A stretch of DNA of 64,000 bases from Phycisphaerae bacterium (GTDB taxonomy: Bacteria; Planctomycetota; Phycisphaerae; UBA1845; Fen-1342). Position 1 is the stretch's first letter, and each line of letters opens with the position of its first letter. Below, in pieces: positions 46,954-55,862 of this stretch. Made by a program: the position numbers and the translations under genes. Where the stretch lies: the NCBI GenBank assembly GCA_030428945.1, contig JAUIEC010000001.1:62001-126000 (forward strand), written 5' to 3'. The notes beneath the pieces are model-generated. The model was given only the letters and a program-made list of their open reading frames with translations. It was not told the origin of the DNA and searched no databases.

Positions 46954-48798
46954 TTAGCTCCCTGGCTCCCTCGCTCCCTGACTCCCTTGCTCCCTGCGCA
47001 GCGCAACCACCAGCATCGTCACATCCGTCGGGCGGATGCCGCTGACGCGGGCGGCCTGGCCGACGCTGAGCGGGCGGACCGTGTTCCAGCGTTCGAGGGC
47101 CTCGCGCCGCAGGTGGCTGATCTGCTCGTAGCGCCAGTCGCTCGGGATCCGCTGCTGCTCCAGCACGCGGAAGTCCTCGATCGCCTTCCGCTGCCGCTCG
47201 ATGTAGCCGGCGTAACGCAGGTCCACCAGCGCGCTGCCCCACACGTCACGCTGTCGCCAGTAGGGGGCCAGTTCCGGGAACACCTCGACCAGGCGCGCCC
47301 CGTCCTCGTCCTGACGCTTGAGCCAGTCCGCCGCGGTGCGACCCTCCAGTCGCCGGGCCCGCAGCAGTCGCTCGAGTTCATCCAGCGCCGTCCGCCGCGC
47401 TTCGAAGCGCTGCCAGCGGTCGTCGTCGACCAGGCCGATCTCGCGGCCGAGGGGCGTCAGGCGCTGATCGGCGTTGTCGTAGCGCAGGTGCAGGCGGTGC
47501 TCGGCCCGCGAGGTGAACATCCGGTACGGTTCGATCAGCCCGCGTGTCACGAGGTCGTCGACCATCACGCCGACATACGCCTCGTCACGCCCGAGGATGA
47601 CCGCTTCGCGCGAATCGACGTAGCGGGCCGCGTTGACGCCCGCCAGCAGACCCTGCCCGGCCGCCTCTTCGTAGCCCGACGTGCCGTTGATCTGACCGGC
47701 CAGGAAGAGCCCGGCGACCCGCTTGGTCATCAGGCTGGCGTGGATCTGTTCGGGCGGCACGTAGTCGTACTCGACCGCGTAGCCCATTTGCAGGATCTTC
47801 GCCCGCTCCAGTCCGGGGATGCCGGCGACGATCTCGCGCTGCACGTCCTCGGGCAGCGAGGTGCTGATGCCGTTGCAGTAGATCCGCTCGCTGTCGAGTC
47901 CCTCGGGTTCCAGGAAGACCTGGTGCTGCCGCTTGTCGGCGAAGCGGACGACCTTGTCCTCGATGCTCGGGCAGTAGCGCGGCCCGGTCGAGTCGATCTG
48001 GCCGGAGTACATCGGCGCCCGATGCAGGTTGGCCCGGATCCGTTCGTGGATCGCCTCGCTGGTGCCGGTGATCCAGCACGAGACCTGCGGCGTGGTGATC
48101 CGCGTGGTCAGGAACGAAAACGGGACCGGGTCGTCATCGCCCAACTGTTCTTCCAGGCGGCTGAAGTCGATCGTGTCGCGGGCCAGGCGCGGCGGCGTGC
48201 CGGTCTTCAGCCGCTCCAGTCGCAGGCCGAGGGCGGCCAGGCCGCGGCTCAGCCCGGTGGCGGCCTGCTCGCCGACCCGTCCGCCGGCCGTCCGCGCCTC
48301 GCCGGTGTGCATCAGGGCGCCGAGGAACGTGCCGGAGGTGACGATCACGGTGGCGCTGCCGATCTCCTCGCCGGTGTGCAGGCGGACGCCGCGGACACGC
48401 GGTCCGTCGCCGCCGTCGCGGACCAGGATCCCGTCGACGCCGGCTTCGAGGATCGTCAGGTTCGGGCAGGCCCGCAGGTGCCGCTGCACGGCGCGGGCGT
48501 ACAGGTGCCGATCGGACTGGCACCGCGGCGCCCACATGGCGGGACCCTTGCGGCGGTTCAGCATGCGGAACTGGATCCCGGTCTCGTCGGCCACGCGGCC
48601 CATCAGTCCGCCGAGCGCGTCGATCTCGCGGACCATCTGCCCCTTGCCGATTCCGCCGATGGCCGGGTTGCACGACATCCGCCCGATCGCCTCGGCCGAG
48701 AATGTCAGCAGCGCGGTGCGGGCGCCGAGATGGCCGGCGGCCCAGGCGGCCTCGGCTCCGGCGTGTCCGCCACCGATTACCAGTACGTCGTAGTTCAT
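46954..48798 (-). CDS. mnmG: tRNA uridine-5-carboxymethylaminomethyl(34) synthesis enzyme MnmG (GidA)
   Basis: A 614-residue FAD protein that, with MnmE, makes cmnm5U34 in certain tRNAs. Hallmarks are the FAD-binding GGGHAGAEAAWAAGHLGA (residues 9-26), SCNPAIGGIGKGQMVREIDALGGLM, RRKGPAMWAPRCQSDR and a helical C-domain for MnmE/tRNA binding. Family members usually end near ISDVTMLVVALR; here the frame continues 12 residues ([13 protein letters not shown]) encoded by the downstream octamer tract. No mnmE gene is nearby. Confidence 0.95.
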   Translation of the reverse strand: MNYDVLVIGGGHAGAEAAWAAGHLGARTALLTFSAEAIGRMSCNPAIGGIGKGQMVREIDALGGLMGRVADETGIQFRMLNRRKGPAMWAPRCQSDRHLYARAVQRHLRACPNLTILEAGVDGILVRDGGDGPRVRGVRLHTGEEIGSATVIVTSGTFLGALMHTGEARTAGGRVGEQAATGLSRGLAALGLRLERLKTGTPPRLARDTIDFSRLEEQLGDDDPVPFSFLTTRITTPQVSCWITGTSEAIHERIRANLHRAPMYSGQIDSTGPRYCPSIEDKVVRFADKRQHQVFLEPEGLDSERIYCNGISTSLPEDVQREIVAGIPGLERAKILQMGYAVEYDYVPPEQIHASLMTKRVAGLFLAGQINGTSGYEEAAGQGLLAGVNAARYVDSREAVILGRDEAYVGVMVDDLVTRGLIEPYRMFTSRAEHRLHLRYDNADQRLTPLGREIGLVDDDRWQRFEARRTALDELERLLRARRLEGRTAADWLKRQDEDGARLVEVFPELAPYWRQRDVWGSALVDLRYAGYIERQRKAIEDFRVLEQQRIPSDWRYEQISHLRREALERWNTVRPLSVGQAARVSGIRPTDVTMLVVALRREQGSQGAREPGS

Positions 48799-48911
48799 CG
48801 TCGTCAGGGGTCGGTCTTCAGGGGGCCGTGCCCGGGGTCAGAGAATCATCGTGCCTGCCGCGGCCATTCGGGCAGGGTTGTCCGATCGCGCTGCGGTCGC
48901 GGACGACGCCG

Positions 48912-48950
48912 AAAAAAAACGCGACACGGCCGAAGCGGTTCGACCGTGTC
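48912..48950 (-). terminator. Rho-independent terminator downstream of the DUF6263-like gene
   Basis: GACACGG (48923-48929) pairs with CCGTGTC (48944-48950), with inner pairs CGAA/TTCG and one mismatch, loop GCGG. On the minus strand it is followed by an eight-T tract (complement of 48912-48919). It lies about 60 bases beyond the stop at 49007 and separates that gene from mnmG. Confidence 0.82.
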
Positions 48951-49006
48951 ACGAGATTGTAGCAGACCGTTGCGTCCGCAGGCCGGGCCTGTTCCGTCGG
49001 GTCGAC

Positions 49007-50008
49007 CTACGGGGCGACTTCGGCGGGGGCGGCCTTGGCGGCGGCGGCCTTCTCGGCGGCCCGGGCCTTGGGGGTCAGCGAGCGGGCGCTGGTCTTTCCG
49101 GCGATGGTGACCGAGAGGCCCTGGCCTTCCATGTCCGGCATGCTCATTTCGAACTGGCCGCTGCTGGTCATTTTGCCCTGGACGATCAGGCCGGTCTCGG
49201 AGTCGTAGACGGCGGTGCCGTTCGCGCCGAGGCTCTTGAGTTCGGGCTTCATGCCGGCGGCGTTGGCCGGGGGCGTTTCGCCTTCCTGCATGGTGGTCTT
49301 CGAGCTGAAGCTGATGTGGGCCTGCTTGCCTTCGACCTTTTCGAGCTTGCAGTCGTAGGTCGTGACGACCTTGCCGAGGAACGGGTTCTCGTCCTTGACG
49401 GCCCGGGTCCAGGTCTCGCCGACCTCGACGGTCGTGCCGGGCAGCAGGTCGTAGCGCCAGTCGATCAGTTCGTTCTGCAGCGCGTCGGCGCTGATCGAGT
49501 CGCGGGCCTGCTCGTAGAACATGTCGCCCATGGCCGAGTCTTCGATCGCTTCCGACAGGTCGTCGAAGCCTTCCAGCTTGGTGACCTTGCCGTCCTTGTC
49601 CAGGTGCACGACGAGCGTCTTGCCGACGTACGGACTGGCGATCAGGCTCATGCTGTTGTCGTCCGAAGGCTCGTCGCCGGAGTCGGTATCGTGGCTCATG
49701 TCACCCATCATCGGGTGATTGAAGGTCATCTTGCGGCGCTCGATGGTCATCTTGATCTTGCCGCCGTCACCGTCGGCCTGGTATTCCTCGGCCACGCCGT
49801 AGAGCGACGTGCTGACCATCACGATCGGGTCCGGCCCGAGCATCTCGGCCTTCAGCGTCTGCGTGTTCTCTTCCGAGAGTTCCAGGTAGTGCGTCGTGCC
49901 GTTCTTGAAGACCGGCTTCAGTTCGATTCCGCCCGCGACGGCAACGCTGCCGCACGCCAGGCTCAGCCCGGCCCACACCAGCAGGCCGCGTGTGATTCGT
50001 CCGTTCAT
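49007..50008 (-). CDS. DUF6263-like secreted protein
   Basis: A 333-residue exported protein. The N-terminus LVWAGLSLACGSVAVAGGI is a signal peptide. The body (GTTHYLELSEENTQTLKAEM, WRYDLLPGTTVEVGETWTRA, TYDCKLEKVEGKQAHISF) resembles DUF6263-type proteins of unknown function; C-terminal residues are Ala/Lys-rich. The ATG at 50008 has GGAGGT upstream. It is followed by a strong terminator hairpin. Confidence 0.75.
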   Translation of the reverse strand: MNGRITRGLLVWAGLSLACGSVAVAGGIELKPVFKNGTTHYLELSEENTQTLKAEMLGPDPIVMVSTSLYGVAEEYQADGDGGKIKMTIERRKMTFNHPMMGDMSHDTDSGDEPSDDNSMSLIASPYVGKTLVVHLDKDGKVTKLEGFDDLSEAIEDSAMGDMFYEQARDSISADALQNELIDWRYDLLPGTTVEVGETWTRAVKDENPFLGKVVTTYDCKLEKVEGKQAHISFSSKTTMQEGETPPANAAGMKPELKSLGANGTAVYDSETGLIVQGKMTSSGQFEMSMPDMEGQGLSVTIAGKTSARSLTPKARAAEKAAAAKAAPAEVAP

Positions 50009-50113
50009 GTCGTAGACCTCCGTTCGGCTTGTCTGTCGGCAAGGCCCCATTACACGGGCCGCCGCATCGGGCGGCGATTATAAGCTGCCGCCATTCCCGT
50101 AAACATCGCCCGC

Positions 50114-50806
50114 CTATTTCCGCACGAAAACCGTCTGCCCGCTGCTGAACGTCAGCGACGGCTGGCAGACCGCCAGGATCGTCTCGGCCACCTCGCGCGG
50201 GGCCAGGCGCTGCTCGGCCGGGAAGTCCGGAAAGAGCCCGTCGAGCAGTTCCGTGTCGACCGCCCCCGGGGCGACCGCGAACACCCGGATGCCGGCCGGG
50301 CGGCCCTCGGCCGCGGCCGCCTGGGTGAACAGGTTGACCCACGCCTTGCAGGCTCCGTAGACGGCGAATCCGGGGAACGGATCGACCGAGGCCATGCTCG
50401 AGACGTTGACGATGACGCCGCCGCCGGTCTCGACCAGCAGCGGCCAGGCCGCCTGCGTGGCGTGAAACACGGCGCCGCAGTTCAACGCCAGCGTCGCCTC
50501 GAAGGAGTCGGTCGGCATGTCGGCGATCGGTGCCAGTGGCGCCGCCCCCGCATTGTTGACCAGCACGTCCAGGCGGCCGAACGCCCCGCGGGCGATGTCG
50601 ACCAGTTCGGCCGCCGCCGCGGGGTCGGCGAGGTCGGTCGGCAGTGCTTCGACCCGGACGCCGCGCTCGCGGACCTGCTCGGCCGCCCGCTCGAGCGGCC
50701 CGGCCGTCCGGGCGGCCAGCACGAGGTCACAGCCTTCTTCCGCAAACCGAAACGCCGTAGCCAGGCCAATCCCACGGCTGGCGCCGGTAATGATGGCGAC
50801 AGGCAT
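50114..50806 (-). CDS. Short-chain dehydrogenase/reductase
   Basis: A 230-residue SDR oxidoreductase. NAD(P)-binding TGASRGIG is at residues 7-14, NNAG near 84-87, and the active-site triad is S137, Y150 and K154 in YGACK. It reduces or oxidises a hydroxyl/keto group; the substrate is unknown. AAGGAG lies just before the ATG. It is upstream of a hairpin array. Confidence 0.88.
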   Translation of the reverse strand: MPVAIITGASRGIGLATAFRFAEEGCDLVLAARTAGPLERAAEQVRERGVRVEALPTDLADPAAAAELVDIARGAFGRLDVLVNNAGAAPLAPIADMPTDSFEATLALNCGAVFHATQAAWPLLVETGGGVIVNVSSMASVDPFPGFAVYGACKAWVNLFTQAAAAEGRPAGIRVFAVAPGAVDTELLDGLFPDFPAEQRLAPREVAETILAVCQPSLTFSSGQTVFVRK

Positions 50807-51177
50807 TTGACGGGCTCCTTTTTCTGCTCAGGGAGCGAGTGTGCTGCGAAACGATGCAGCAATTCCCTTCTTCGAAACCTCATCACAGGCGGGACGCCTG
50901 TGCCACACGGTTTCGGGATCTCACCACAGGCGGGACGCCTGTGCCACAATGCTTCGAAACCTCATCACAGGCGGGACGCCTGTGCCACATGGTTTCGGGA
51001 CCTCACCACAGGCGGGACGCCTGTGCCACAATGCTTCGAAACCTCATCACAGGCGGGACGCCTGTGCCACAATGCTTCGGGATTTCATCACAGGCGGGAC
51101 GCCTGTGCCACAATGCTTGTGTTCCCTGTTCCCTGTTCCCTGTTCCCTGTTCCCTTTACCTCGTTCCTGCTTCCCTC
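50807..51177 (-). repeat. Six-unit R1 hairpin array E (exact 41-bp period) and GGGAACA tract
   Basis: R1 hairpins (CACAGGCG, loop GGA, CGCCTGTG) begin at 50884, 50925, 50966, 51007, 51048 and 51089, so the period is exactly 41. The spacers (17 bases) are nearly alike, alternating between CGGTTTCGGG and TGCTTCGAAAC variants. A TTCCCTG heptamer tract (51119-51165) runs to just before the stop of the YhhQ-like gene. Not CRISPR: the spacers are too short and repeat. Confidence 0.9.
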
Positions 51178-51996
51178 TCACTTCCGCGCTCCCGCTTCGA
51201 CCAGGGGATCGATCTGCAGGTATTGCGACAGGTAATGGGTGCCGACGTAGAACGGGATCGTGTCGAGCAGGGCGGCGGCGACCTTGAAGGCGTAGCCGGT
51301 CGCGATGAAGACCCACAACTGCTGCCAGATCGGGCCCGCGTCGACCGGCAGGGCGTGCGCGTAGAAGTGCGTGATCGTGATGACCGCGAAGGTGTCGACG
51401 AACTGGCTGACCAGGGTCGAGCCGTTGTTTCGCAGCCACAGGTGCCGGCCGCCGGTCAGTCGCTTCCAGAAGTGGAACACGTAGACGTCGACGAACTGGG
51501 CCGCGAGGTAGGCGATCATCGACGCGGTCACCGCTCCGAAGGCGAGGTTGCGAATGTGAAAGAAGGTCCAGCCGCCACCGTCGATGTAGGCGCCCTTGCT
51601 TTCGTTCCAGGTCGGCAGCGGCGGATAGCCGGTGGCTTCGAGCGGAACGAAACCCGGCAACTGGGCCGCCAGCCAGAGGATCGCGATGACCCACAGGTTC
51701 AGCAGCAGCCCGACGAAGACGACGAAGTTCGCCCGCCGCCGGCCGTAGAACTCCGAGATGAAGTCCGTGCACAGGAACGTCAGCGGATACGGCAGCACGC
51801 CGACGGCGACCGCGAAGGTGATCTCACCCGGCGTACCCCACGAGAGGCCCGCCCCGCTGGTCCAGGAAGCCAGCACCAGGAACCGCGAGATGCCGAGGAT
51901 GTTCAGCATCGCCAGCGTGCCGAGGAACAGGCCCGCCAGGACCAGGAAGACCCGCTCGCGCCGCTCCTGCAGGTGGGAAACGGTCGGGTCGCTCAA
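51178..51996 (-). CDS. yhhQ: YhhQ/VUT family queuosine precursor transporter
   Basis: A 272-residue protein with about six hydrophobic segments and the family motifs PYPLTFLCTDFISEFYGRR, AYLAAQFVDVYVFHFWKR and LRNNGSTLVSQFVDT. The family imports queuosine precursors such as preQ0/preQ1. The start is a TTG that overlaps the stop of the YbjN-like gene by 4 bases (TTGA), replacing the usual ATGA coupling; no SD precedes it. The tandem PTPS/QueD protein encoded 11 kb away fits the same pathway (inference). Confidence 0.88.
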   Translation of the reverse strand: MSDPTVSHLQERRERVFLVLAGLFLGTLAMLNILGISRFLVLASWTSGAGLSWGTPGEITFAVAVGVLPYPLTFLCTDFISEFYGRRRANFVVFVGLLLNLWVIAILWLAAQLPGFVPLEATGYPPLPTWNESKGAYIDGGGWTFFHIRNLAFGAVTASMIAYLAAQFVDVYVFHFWKRLTGGRHLWLRNNGSTLVSQFVDTFAVITITHFYAHALPVDAGPIWQQLWVFIATGYAFKVAAALLDTIPFYVGTHYLSQYLQIDPLVEAGARK

Positions 51997-53039
51997 GGAG
52001 TGTCCCCGGGCGGCTGCGCCCGATCGAGCACCCGCCAGGGCTTGGGGAACAGGACCCAGCGCCCGTCAAGCTGCACCAGTCCGTCATAGGCCATGCCGAG
52101 CGTCTTGTCGGGCTCGGTGAACTTGAAGCGGTGCCAGACGATGCCGGGCTGCAGGTGCGGGCGGACTTCGCGATACCCGCCCGGGAACTGGTCGGCGTCT
52201 CCGCTGCCGGCGATCAGTTCCTCGCTGGTCGCCTTCCAGACCCGCACGGTCGTCTGCCCCGGTTTGGGCGAGACGACGATCTGTCCGGCCTCCCAGGCCG
52301 GTCCGTAGACGGCCGCCGCCTGCGGCGCGAGTGTCGGCTTGAAGACGCGGGCGTAGTCACCGGCCTGCGGCTGCAGTTGCCGGCTGAGCGTCGCCAGGTC
52401 GGCGCCGTCGGCGACGAAGGCCTGCAGCAGGGTTTCGGCCTGCTTCACCGAATCGGGCGTCGACAGCCGCGCGACGATCTGGTCGGCCGGCAGCTTGCCG
52501 GAGGCGACTTCCAGCAGGGCGGGGCGGAACAGGTCGACGTTGCGGCGCAACTGCCGGAAGACCTGCTGCAGGACCATTTCCGGCAGGCCGCCGTCTTCGG
52601 GGCGCAGGATGACGACGTGCTGGCAGTAGGGGACGTTCTGTTCGTGGTTGATATAGAAGCCCGGGTAGCTCATCACGTGGTTGATGCGATTGGTCGCGCT
52701 CTCGACCGCGGCGAGGTGCTCGGGCGGCACGCGGAAGCCGAGGGTCTGGACGATCTGGCAGACGCCGTTGTCGGCTTTCCAGATGATCTCGGCCCAGGTC
52801 TGCTGCCCGTCGATCACCGTGGCGACCTTCAGCCGGTTGCGCGGATCATCGCGCTCGAAACGAACGTCCGCCCGCGTCAGGCTGTCGATCAACTGTTCGT
52901 AGGAGTTGATTCGACCGGCCGCGGGGGCGGGGGTCTCCTGGGCGCCGGCGGCGAGTGCGCAGGTCAGGGTCAGGAGCAGGGCGGCGGCGCGGCGGGCCGG
53001 CGCGGCGTTCCGGATCGAGCGGGTCGTCGGGTGTTTCAT
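51993..53039 (-). CDS. Secreted protein with YbjN-like N-terminal domain
   Basis: A 348-residue exported protein with an Ala/Leu-rich signal peptide ending near LTCALAAGA. The N-terminal domain (NSYEQLIDSLTRADVRFERD... to RRNVDLFRPALLEVASG) matches the YbjN-type fold seen in chaperone-like proteins. A ~170-residue C-terminal part is less clear (RPHLQPGIVWHRFKF). It starts within the stop of the LptF/LptG gene upstream (TGATG), so the cluster is co-translated. The role is unknown. Confidence 0.72.
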   Translation of the reverse strand: MKHPTTRSIRNAAPARRAAALLLTLTCALAAGAQETPAPAAGRINSYEQLIDSLTRADVRFERDDPRNRLKVATVIDGQQTWAEIIWKADNGVCQIVQTLGFRVPPEHLAAVESATNRINHVMSYPGFYINHEQNVPYCQHVVILRPEDGGLPEMVLQQVFRQLRRNVDLFRPALLEVASGKLPADQIVARLSTPDSVKQAETLLQAFVADGADLATLSRQLQPQAGDYARVFKPTLAPQAAAVYGPAWEAGQIVVSPKPGQTTVRVWKATSEELIAGSGDADQFPGGYREVRPHLQPGIVWHRFKFTEPDKTLGMAYDGLVQLDGRWVLFPKPWRVLDRAQPPGDTP

Positions 53040-54127
53040 CAGGTTCTCAGGTTGGCGTACTGGTAAACGGCGACCGGTCCGAAGACGAGGATCGGCAGCC
53101 AGGCCACCAGGGCCGCGTAGGACGGATCGCGGACGACGTGGTGGGCGACGAACATGAACAGGAAGAAGCTGCCGGCCAGCAGCAGGCCCTTGCCGGCGGC
53201 GGTGATGACGTTGTGTTTTTCGCGTGTCAGGAAGAACGGGATCGGCAGGAACAGCAGGATCAACTGGATCATCGGCTGGGTCAGCCGGACGTGCAGGCTC
53301 ATGTTGACGGTCGGCCAGTTCGGCAGGTTGCGGCTGGCGAGCAGTTGCTTGAGCTGGCTGATGCCGAGGTAGTCGGCCCAGCGGGAGTGCTGGCGCAGGG
53401 CGAGTTCCTCGGGCGAGAGGCTGATCGCCAGTTGCGACTGGGCCCGCTTGGTGATGGCGCCCGGAGCGGACTGGGCCTGGTCCTGGGCGAGCACGTACTG
53501 GAACCCGCGGGTCAGTTGCCAGCTCTTGCTGTCCTTGTCCCAGCGGGCCTCGTCGGCTTCGATCAGGTGCGTCGGCGTGCCTTTCTCGTCCGGCAGCACG
53601 AAGAAGACCCGCTCCATGCGGTCCTCTTCGGGGAGCAGTCGCAGGGCCATGACGATCACGTTGTTGTCATCGCGGGCAAAGACGCCGTCGGCCTTCTTGC
53701 CGAGCACGTCGTCGTGGTTGCGGGCGATGCGGTCCGCGATCGGCGGCATGATCCGCTCGCGATTGACGACCCACAGGAAGATCAACGCCACCGAGCAGAC
53801 CACCACCGGGATCGCCAGGCGCTGCAGCGGCACGCCGGCGGCCACCAGGGCGGTCAGCTCGTTGTTGCGGAGCATGTTGCCGAAGGTGAAGGTGGCCGCG
53901 ATCGTCATCATCGGACCGGAAAGCTGCGAGTAGTACAGCGGCACCTTGGCCCCGTAGAAGTCGACGATCCGTCCGAGCACCTCCAGCAGCGGCAGGTCGG
54001 TGTCGCGGGTGAACTCGTCCAGGTTCAGCAGCAGCCCGGTGAAGATGAAGAAACAGATCCCGATCGCCATCAGGATCAGGTATCCCGACAGGAACGTCCG
54101 CACGATGTATCGATCGACGATCGTCAT
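53039..54127 (-). CDS. LptF/LptG family permease (copy 2)
   Basis: A 362-residue inner-membrane protein with two hydrophobic blocks flanking a periplasmic jellyroll, as in the LptB2FG complex that extracts LPS or a related lipid. The N-terminus MTIVDRYIVRTFLSGYLIL is the typical start and RLTQPMIQLILLFLPIPFFL a conserved C-block. The length is normal for LptF/LptG. It directly abuts the next copy, so the pair likely forms a heterodimer. Whether it moves LPS in this organism is not shown by sequence. Confidence 0.9.
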   Translation of the reverse strand: MTIVDRYIVRTFLSGYLILMAIGICFFIFTGLLLNLDEFTRDTDLPLLEVLGRIVDFYGAKVPLYYSQLSGPMMTIAATFTFGNMLRNNELTALVAAGVPLQRLAIPVVVCSVALIFLWVVNRERIMPPIADRIARNHDDVLGKKADGVFARDDNNVIVMALRLLPEEDRMERVFFVLPDEKGTPTHLIEADEARWDKDSKSWQLTRGFQYVLAQDQAQSAPGAITKRAQSQLAISLSPEELALRQHSRWADYLGISQLKQLLASRNLPNWPTVNMSLHVRLTQPMIQLILLFLPIPFFLTREKHNVITAAGKGLLLAGSFFLFMFVAHHVVRDPSYAALVAWLPILVFGPVAVYQYANLRT

Positions 54128-55798
54128 TTAGCGGCGCACTCCCAGGCGCATGAAGATCACGTCCAGCACGGCCACCAGCGTCAGGCCGCCCCAGACAACC
54201 GTCGCCCCCACCAGCGTCGAATCGCTGCTCTCGATCTGCTGCTTGCCGATCAGGATCAGCATGGCCGCCACGCCGAACGGGATGCACGCCAGCCCGAAGG
54301 CCGCCAGGGCCCGCGAGCCGCGGAAGACCACGCCGAGGATCGCCCCCATCAGGATCGTCACCAGGTTGCTGAGCGCGAAACTCAGCCGCCCGTGGAACTC
54401 GCCCATCACCTTCCGCTTCAGGCGCTGCAGGCCGAACTGCAGTTTCTCACGCTGGGCGTCGAGCATCTCGTTGCCCAGCGGATGCGTGTCGTCGATCACG
54501 TTCGCCCGTGTCGGGGCCGGAATCCCGTCGACCAGTTCGGCCGGCAGCAGCAGTTCCGGCGTGGCATAGGCGTCCTTGGGAATCGGCTTGTTGTAGTCGG
54601 CCGCCCGCGGGTTGTACTCGGCCACGCTGGTCTCGCCCTCGCTCTCGAGTTCCACGGCGGCCGAGAGCAGGCCGTCCGGGTTCAGCCCGACGCGGATCTG
54701 TCCGCGCGGGGCCAGGATGCGGATCGGGCGCGTCTGGTCCGGAACGGTGCGTTCGAGTTCGACTTCGAAGATCCGCAGCGAGCGGTCGGCCGCCCGGACC
54801 TTCGGGGACCGGATCGTGTAGCGGTTGTTGTCGAGGTCGGTCAGCAGGATCGGCTGCCCGGCTTCGAGTCGCGTGCCCATCTCGGTGAAGATGTCGAAGA
54901 CCCGCATGCCGACCTGCAGCGACTCGATGTCGTCGGCCAGTTCGGGGGCCTCCCAGGGCGCCTCGCGCCAGCGCAGCAGCGTGTTCAGCCCGACCATGTT
55001 CGGCTTGACCGGAAACGGGAACGGGGCCGGAATCGGGCCGATCTTCTGGGAACGGATCAGCGTGGCGGAACGACCGGCTTCGAAGTCGCGCGCGTTCCGC
55101 ACGTAGAGGGTCAGCTTGACCTCGTCGTCGCGCGTGTCGAACTGGCACAGGCCGCCCTCGGCGACCGCCCAGCGCCGCAGGCGTTCGTCGGGGTCGATCC
55201 ACAGGAAGCAGGGCGAGTCGACCCAGAAGTACCGCACGAAGTTGTTCGGCGGCGGGAAGCCCTTCTCGACCAGGGCCCCGTCGCGGACGTCCCGGACCGA
55301 CTGGGCCGTCAGCACGTAACGGTTGCCGCTGCCGACGTGGTTGTAGTCGACGTAGCCGGCCTGTCGCAGCTTGTGGAACGCGATGTCCCGCAGGTTCCGC
55401 TTGGCGTAGAACTTGATCTCGCGCATCGCGCTCGGAATCAGCACGTTCATCGAGAACAGGCTGACCACCGTCACCACCACCGCCAGCAGGATCGCCGGCG
55501 TGAACAGCCAGTGAATGTTGATCCCCGCCGCCCGGCAGGCCACGAACTCGTTATCGGCCGCCAGACGCCCGTAGAGCATCGTCACGGCGAAGAGGGCCGA
55601 GATCGGCATCGTGTAGGTCACCGCGATCGGCAGCAGCATCGGCAGCACGTTGAACAGGTCGGCCGGACCGACGCCCTCGTGCCGGATCGAGTTGTACAGC
55701 CCGCCGCCCAGCGTGAAGACGGTCGTCAGCGTCAGCACGCTCAGCAGGAAGTTCTTCAGCAGTTCGCGAAGAATGTAACTGTGCAGGGTCAGCAGCAT
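54128..55798 (-). CDS. LptF/LptG family permease (copy 1), extended periplasmic domain
   Basis: A 556-residue homologue, about 190 residues longer than usual. The TM blocks are as expected (LHSYILRELLKNFLLSVLTL, RLAADNEFVACRAAGINIHW, FALSNLVTILMGAILGVVFR). The middle, periplasmic part is enlarged (about residues 115-440). It is the upstream partner of the second LptF/LptG gene. I chose ATG 55798 (MLLTLHSYILREL), where the family starts. Confidence 0.88.
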   Translation of the reverse strand: MLLTLHSYILRELLKNFLLSVLTLTTVFTLGGGLYNSIRHEGVGPADLFNVLPMLLPIAVTYTMPISALFAVTMLYGRLAADNEFVACRAAGINIHWLFTPAILLAVVVTVVSLFSMNVLIPSAMREIKFYAKRNLRDIAFHKLRQAGYVDYNHVGSGNRYVLTAQSVRDVRDGALVEKGFPPPNNFVRYFWVDSPCFLWIDPDERLRRWAVAEGGLCQFDTRDDEVKLTLYVRNARDFEAGRSATLIRSQKIGPIPAPFPFPVKPNMVGLNTLLRWREAPWEAPELADDIESLQVGMRVFDIFTEMGTRLEAGQPILLTDLDNNRYTIRSPKVRAADRSLRIFEVELERTVPDQTRPIRILAPRGQIRVGLNPDGLLSAAVELESEGETSVAEYNPRAADYNKPIPKDAYATPELLLPAELVDGIPAPTRANVIDDTHPLGNEMLDAQREKLQFGLQRLKRKVMGEFHGRLSFALSNLVTILMGAILGVVFRGSRALAAFGLACIPFGVAAMLILIGKQQIESSDSTLVGATVVWGGLTLVAVLDVIFMRLGVRR

Positions 55799-55862
55799 CG
55801 CGGCCGTCCGGGAAGGCTCGGTGGCGGGCAAACTGCTAACGGTAAACCGGGGCCTGCGGGTG

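Noticed and set aside
50883..51111. CRISPR-like regular repeats (also 25048-25292)
   Set aside because: Spacers are only 12-17 bases and nearly identical to each other, each repeat is a hairpin by itself, and no cas gene is in the window.
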